Origin: Limnomonas spitsbergensis
Lineage: Eukaryota; Chlorophyta; Chlorophyceae; Chlamydomonadales
Assembly: GCA_037349105.1 (NCBI GenBank)
Contig: JAYJMM010000041.1
Location: 8,244,501 to 8,308,500 of the forward strand
Direction: 5' to 3'
Length of the DNA stretch: 64,000 nucleotides
A program made the translations under genes and the position numbers. Shown piece after piece: positions 61,301 through 64,000 of the stretch; the first letter of the stretch is position 1; every line of letters starts with the position of its first letter. Below the pieces are notes generated by a model. That model was not told the origin of the DNA and searched no databases. It saw nothing but the letters and a program-made list of their open reading frames with translations.

Positions 61301-61749
61301 GGGCAAACTGCCATGCCAGGATGCCCAGGTCATTGGCATCAGCTATCCTTCTGATTTCCTCAATGCTGACCACTAGGGGAGGTGCATTGGAGGAGCATGG
61401 CACTGGCAGGAAGGTATTGAGAAGCTTCTCGCGGCTGAGGGAGACATTAGCTCTCGGGTTCAAACTGCCATCGCCAGACCTGCATGGATGTGAGATGAAA
61501 TCAGGAACATAGCCATGATGGTTACTTCCCCAAAATAAACACAGGCCAGGCCGATGGGAGCATGGAGGGGAGTCGACAGGCCAACCTGATCTGGTTCTCT
61601 TGTTGGCAAGCCGCTAACTGCTCGCGACAGCGCCTCAGGTCTTCTTTGCAACTTTCAAGCTCCTCTAGGCAATGCGCCAATCTCACTCCGCAGGTGCACT
61701 TCACATCACCTTTTTCGCGTGGGAAACGGGAGGCAAGGGCCTTTGACAT
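55316..61749 (-). CDS. PAS-containing TKL/Raf-like protein kinase, HSD catalytic loop
   Basis: Thirteen exons close in phase: 61586-61749, 61218-61479, 59915-60037, 59430-59805, 58960-59060, 58587-58772, 58073-58177, 57695-57967, 56846-57367, 56393-56580, 55893-56075, 55667-55745 and 55316-55435, giving 893 residues. The N-terminus has a Cys-dotted coiled stretch (CTCGVRLAHC, LEELESCKEDLRRC). A PAS-like region lies about 280-435 (DSGLLLWQNSPSMALMG), then a coiled coil about 445-500. The kinase domain runs from about 520 to 850: IGAGAYGQV, VAVKTM, a long insert after the alpha-C region, VHSDLK in place of HRDLK, VSDFGLS, GTLTHMAPE and YAFGITLWEL. Lys, Asp and DFG are kept, so activity is plausible, but the HRD Arg is replaced by Ser. 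Substrate and ligand are unknown. The family resemblance is to TKL kinases, which are numerous in volvocalean algae. Confidence 0.92.
57470..57605 (+). repeat. Dispersed repeat family A, near full-length copy
   Basis: It starts TTCAGCTGCATAACGGCGTA, then GGGCCACTGTTCATAGGCC, and ends near TCAGGTGCACACTTC. It is antisense in the kinase intron between exons 57695-57967 and 56846-57367. Confidence 0.65.
60612..60770 (-). repeat. Dispersed repeat family A, copy in kinase intron
   Basis: The reverse complement carries CCCATTGGCCCAGCGGTTGC, CCATGCGGC-type words in reversed order and a TAAATAAACACC end near 60620. It is the most diverged of the long copies. Confidence 0.5.
60793..61010. repeat. 39-base minisatellite in kinase intron
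   Basis: About five to six units of GGCTAGTGGATCCCATGATC followed by TTATTCCTTCGATCCA. It lies in the large intron between exons 2 and 3. The minus-strand frame at 60569-61021 (STSLDRGNKIMG units) stays open because the unit length is divisible by three. Confidence 0.85.
61055..61190 (+). repeat. Dispersed repeat family A, copy next to the minisatellite
   Basis: It contains CATGGCCGGCAGGGCCATGT, TTGGCCACCGGCTGAAGGCT and GGTGGTCTGGCATGCACTAA, ending in ATAAATA. It lies antisense in the kinase intron. Confidence 0.65.
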
Positions 61750-62980
61750 ATGATACAGGAGGCAGTTGCTATGTCATTTGAATATTTCTACGTATCAGCA
61801 ACATTTGCTTCACAAGGGGAAATCGATTCTTCAGCAACGCTCGGGTCTATCCTCCTGTTAAGAAAGTCTCACGAAGCCGAGTCTCACGAAGGAGCTGCCC
61901 GTACGGCATAATCTTGCGTAATCGTTTTTCATTTTGCTTCTCTGTTGTTTTCGCTTTGTTAGCTTCCAAAAGTCCTGAAACGTCCTGCTACCATTTAAAA
62001 GCTGCGTGACGCGTGTTTCCCCGGGTTCCAAGGGTGACGTACGACTGTTCAGGTGGGAGGACAACGGCAGTATGTTCGAATTCGAACACAGGGCCATTTT
62101 ATACTCTGCCATGACTCATGCTATAAAACCTTTCAGTATGGGCCCTATTTAGCGTGCAAGTGCAACGCTGGGGCCACCTGCCAATATGTCACAGCTGAGG
62201 TGTTGCTCCCTTGCTTGGGGCCAGGGGTGCCCTATTGGCTGTTGCCATGATCGTGCCCGTCACGTCAATGCCGCAGCAGCCCTCAGGCATCAAGTACGGG
62301 CACCGCCAGATGACTGTGGCGGCCACCCCAGTGACGGGGCTCAGGCACTTGCTTTGCCATCCAGAGTGCATAGAGACTGTCATGTCCCACCACTGGTGGG
62401 TTGGGGACGGATTGCACGAACGTGTCTTTATTTTTGCATGGCTACTTTCGTGCTCGTACCGGTTTACGGGCACCAGTCCCATGCATCAAATGTGATACCC
62501 CGCTGGACTGTAAAAGCTGCCATGCCCATGGACTTCCCACTGAGAAATATTATACTTACCGGTACATAAATCCTAATAAACGATCAGGGAAAGTCAATTG
62601 GCATATACACGGGCTGCAACAGCCATGTCTACACTCTACAGTGCATTCCAGATTTCAAAGACTCCATTCGTCATCAAGAAGGAGCTTGAGAAATAAACTC
62701 AAATCAAAGTTGGTAAAATTAAACAAAGCCATGGACCACTATTTGGACCAATAAAACATGTTGGAGTTAGGCCTGATGAAGTGAGACATCAAAACCCGTT
62801 AACGAAGACCTTTGCAAGGTCCCCATCAGAGATCATGCCTAACCACTGGGCTGACCAAAGCCAGGCCCTCGCATTGTGCCAAACCCTGGTGGTAAACACC
62901 GTGCGGGTGACATAGCAAGAACGATCAAGGGGTAAATCAGGGTCCAACACAAGCGGTTGCCCTGGAACCATGCCGACCGG
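61750..62980. other. Coding-like block of undecided strand in spacer
   Basis: Between 62260 and 62400 the plus strand reads GIKYGHRQMTVAATPVTGLR after a CCCTCAG acceptor-like site, while the minus strand reads SGWQSKCLSPVTGVAATVIW and PEGCCGIDVTGTIM. Either could be an exon. A plus-strand ATG at 62072 gives MFEFEHRAILYSAMTHAIKP before a GTATGG. No family was recognised and no model could be closed. The remainder to 62980 shows nothing. Confidence 0.25.
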
Positions 62981-63233
62981 CTGACGGAACAGAAGGATGT
63001 CCTACTGCAGGATGTATTGTTGTTCCTGGCGGTTGCACTGCCGCTGGGCGTGGCTGTCCTGCTGCTGGATGTACTACGGTTGCTTCTGGTTGTACTGCTG
63101 CTGGTCATGGCTGCCCTGCTGCTGGATGTACTGTTGCTGCTTCAGGTTGTAATGTTGTAGCATCGAGTTGTACTGACCTTCCTGCGTCTGACATAGCGTT
63201 GTTGGCAGCGGCAGCAGGGTCTTGACGTACTGC
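62980..63233 (-). pseudogene. Gln/Tyr-rich coding remnant with two in-frame TAG codons
   Basis: After an acceptor-like GTAGCAG the minus strand reads YVKTLLPLPTTLCQTQEGQY, then Q-rich units YIQQQGSHDQQQYNQKQ and YIQQQDSHAQRQ. TAG codons at 63074-63076 and 63002-63004 interrupt it, each where a Gln (CAG) codon would fit the repeat. Other genes in the window use TAG, TAA and TGA as normal stops, so this looks like decay, not a variant code. Any upstream exon would lie in the microsatellite zone. Confidence 0.4.
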
Positions 63234-63339
63234 TACTCTTGAGCAGACAGCAGGGGGGGGGGACACCTGATGGTGCTGACCGCTGCCTTACCAGGGTTTC
63301 TGCGGCCTTGTGTGCTGGCGTGCCACATGAGGCGGAATT

Positions 63340-63610
63340 CTAGAGGCATGCATGCAGGCAGAAGGCATGCATGCAGGCAGACAGGCGAGCAGGCAGGCAG
63401 ACTGGCAGGCATCAGGCAGACAGGCATCAGACAGGCAGGCAGGCATCAGGCAGGCATCAGACAGGCATCAGGCAGGCATCAGGCAGACTGGCATCAGGCA
63501 GACTGGCATCAGGCAGGCAGGCAGGCAGACAGACAGGCATCAGACCGGCAGGCAGGCAGGCAGACAGACAGGCGGGCAGGCATCAGGCAGGCATCAGACA
63601 GGCAGGCATA
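63340..63610. repeat. GGCAGGCATCA microsatellite block
   Basis: Irregular tandem (GGCA)n with interspersed GGCAGGCATCAGGCAGAC units, about 270 bases. The long minus-strand frames (SDACLSACLPA type) are repeat artefacts. Confidence 0.9.
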
Positions 63611-64000
63611 CACACCCTCAGGAATGCTTGCACCCCCCCACACACACAAACACCCCCACACACTCAGGGATGGCTGCCCCCCCCCACACACCCCACACAC
63701 CCAGGGATGGCTGCACACACACACACCCCACACACACCACACTCAGGGATGGCTGCACCCCCCCCCCACCCCCCCCCCCCCCCCCCACACACACCCACAC
63801 ACACCACACACTCAGGGATGGCTGCACCCCCCCCCCCCACACACCACACACTCAGGGATGGCTGCACCTCCCCCCCCACACCCACACACACCACACACTC
63901 AGGGATGGCTGCACCCCACACACCCACACCCACTCACCCACGCACTCAGGGATGGCTGCACCCCCCCACACACCCCTCCAACACACACCACACCCTCAGG
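63611..64000. repeat. CA/C-run satellite with CTCAGGGATGGCTGCA spacer units
   Basis: Seven or more units each contain ACACTCAGGGATGGCTGCAC followed by a C-run of variable length and a CACACACCACACA stretch, continuing past the window end. C-runs reach well over ten bases, so copy number and run length may be assembly-limited. Confidence 0.9.

Overview
This is nuclear DNA from a eukaryote, most likely a chlorophyte green alga. The protein-coding genes are split into many short exons by GT-AG introns (two GC-AG introns also occur). Base composition is moderate. Gene content is plant/algal: a CCT-motif protein, an FAD-synthase-like protein with the plant domain order, a plant-type uncoupling protein and a PAS/TKL-like kinase. 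Short dispersed repeats fill introns and spacers. The species cannot be fixed; a Dunaliella-like chlorophyte is a guess. I built the gene models by hand from splice sites and reading phase. The models for Mpv17, UCP, CCT, FAD synthase, VPS37 and the kinase close in phase from start to stop.

Layout. 1-252: 3' part of a lysine-rich protein gene. 2036-4122 (-): Mpv17/PMP22-family protein. 4527-7246 (+): mitochondrial uncoupling-type carrier with a duplicated exon; it is divergent from Mpv17. 7250-12200: repeats (tRNA-like SINE cluster, minisatellite). 12226-15700 (-): low-GC, broken ORF cluster with a hairpin-rich leader, perhaps a decayed mobile or viral element. 17701-25832 (+): FBH1-like UvrD helicase with at least one apparent frameshift. 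27081-30961 (-): unrecognised helical-repeat protein, probably organelle-targeted. 32623-39110 (-): very glutamine-rich CCT-domain regulator. 40782-44545 (-): FAD-synthase-like protein. 45208-48438 (+): 2OG-Fe(II)-dioxygenase-like protein. 49400-53329 (+): ESCRT-I subunit VPS37 with UEV and Mod_r domains. 55316-61749 (-): PAS-containing TKL-like kinase with an HSD catalytic loop. 61750-64000: coding-like scraps, a Q-rich pseudogene piece and long microsatellites.

The genes are housekeeping or regulatory and do not form one pathway. The one suggestive pairing is Mpv17 with the uncoupling carrier: both belong to organelle inner-membrane families and share a 404-bp divergent promoter region. I found no operon, CRISPR array, rRNA or intact tRNA. 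The most interesting items are the mutually exclusive-looking exon pair in the carrier gene, the broken ORF cluster at 12-15 kb, the partial duplications of the VPS37 terminal exon, and two dispersed repeat families.
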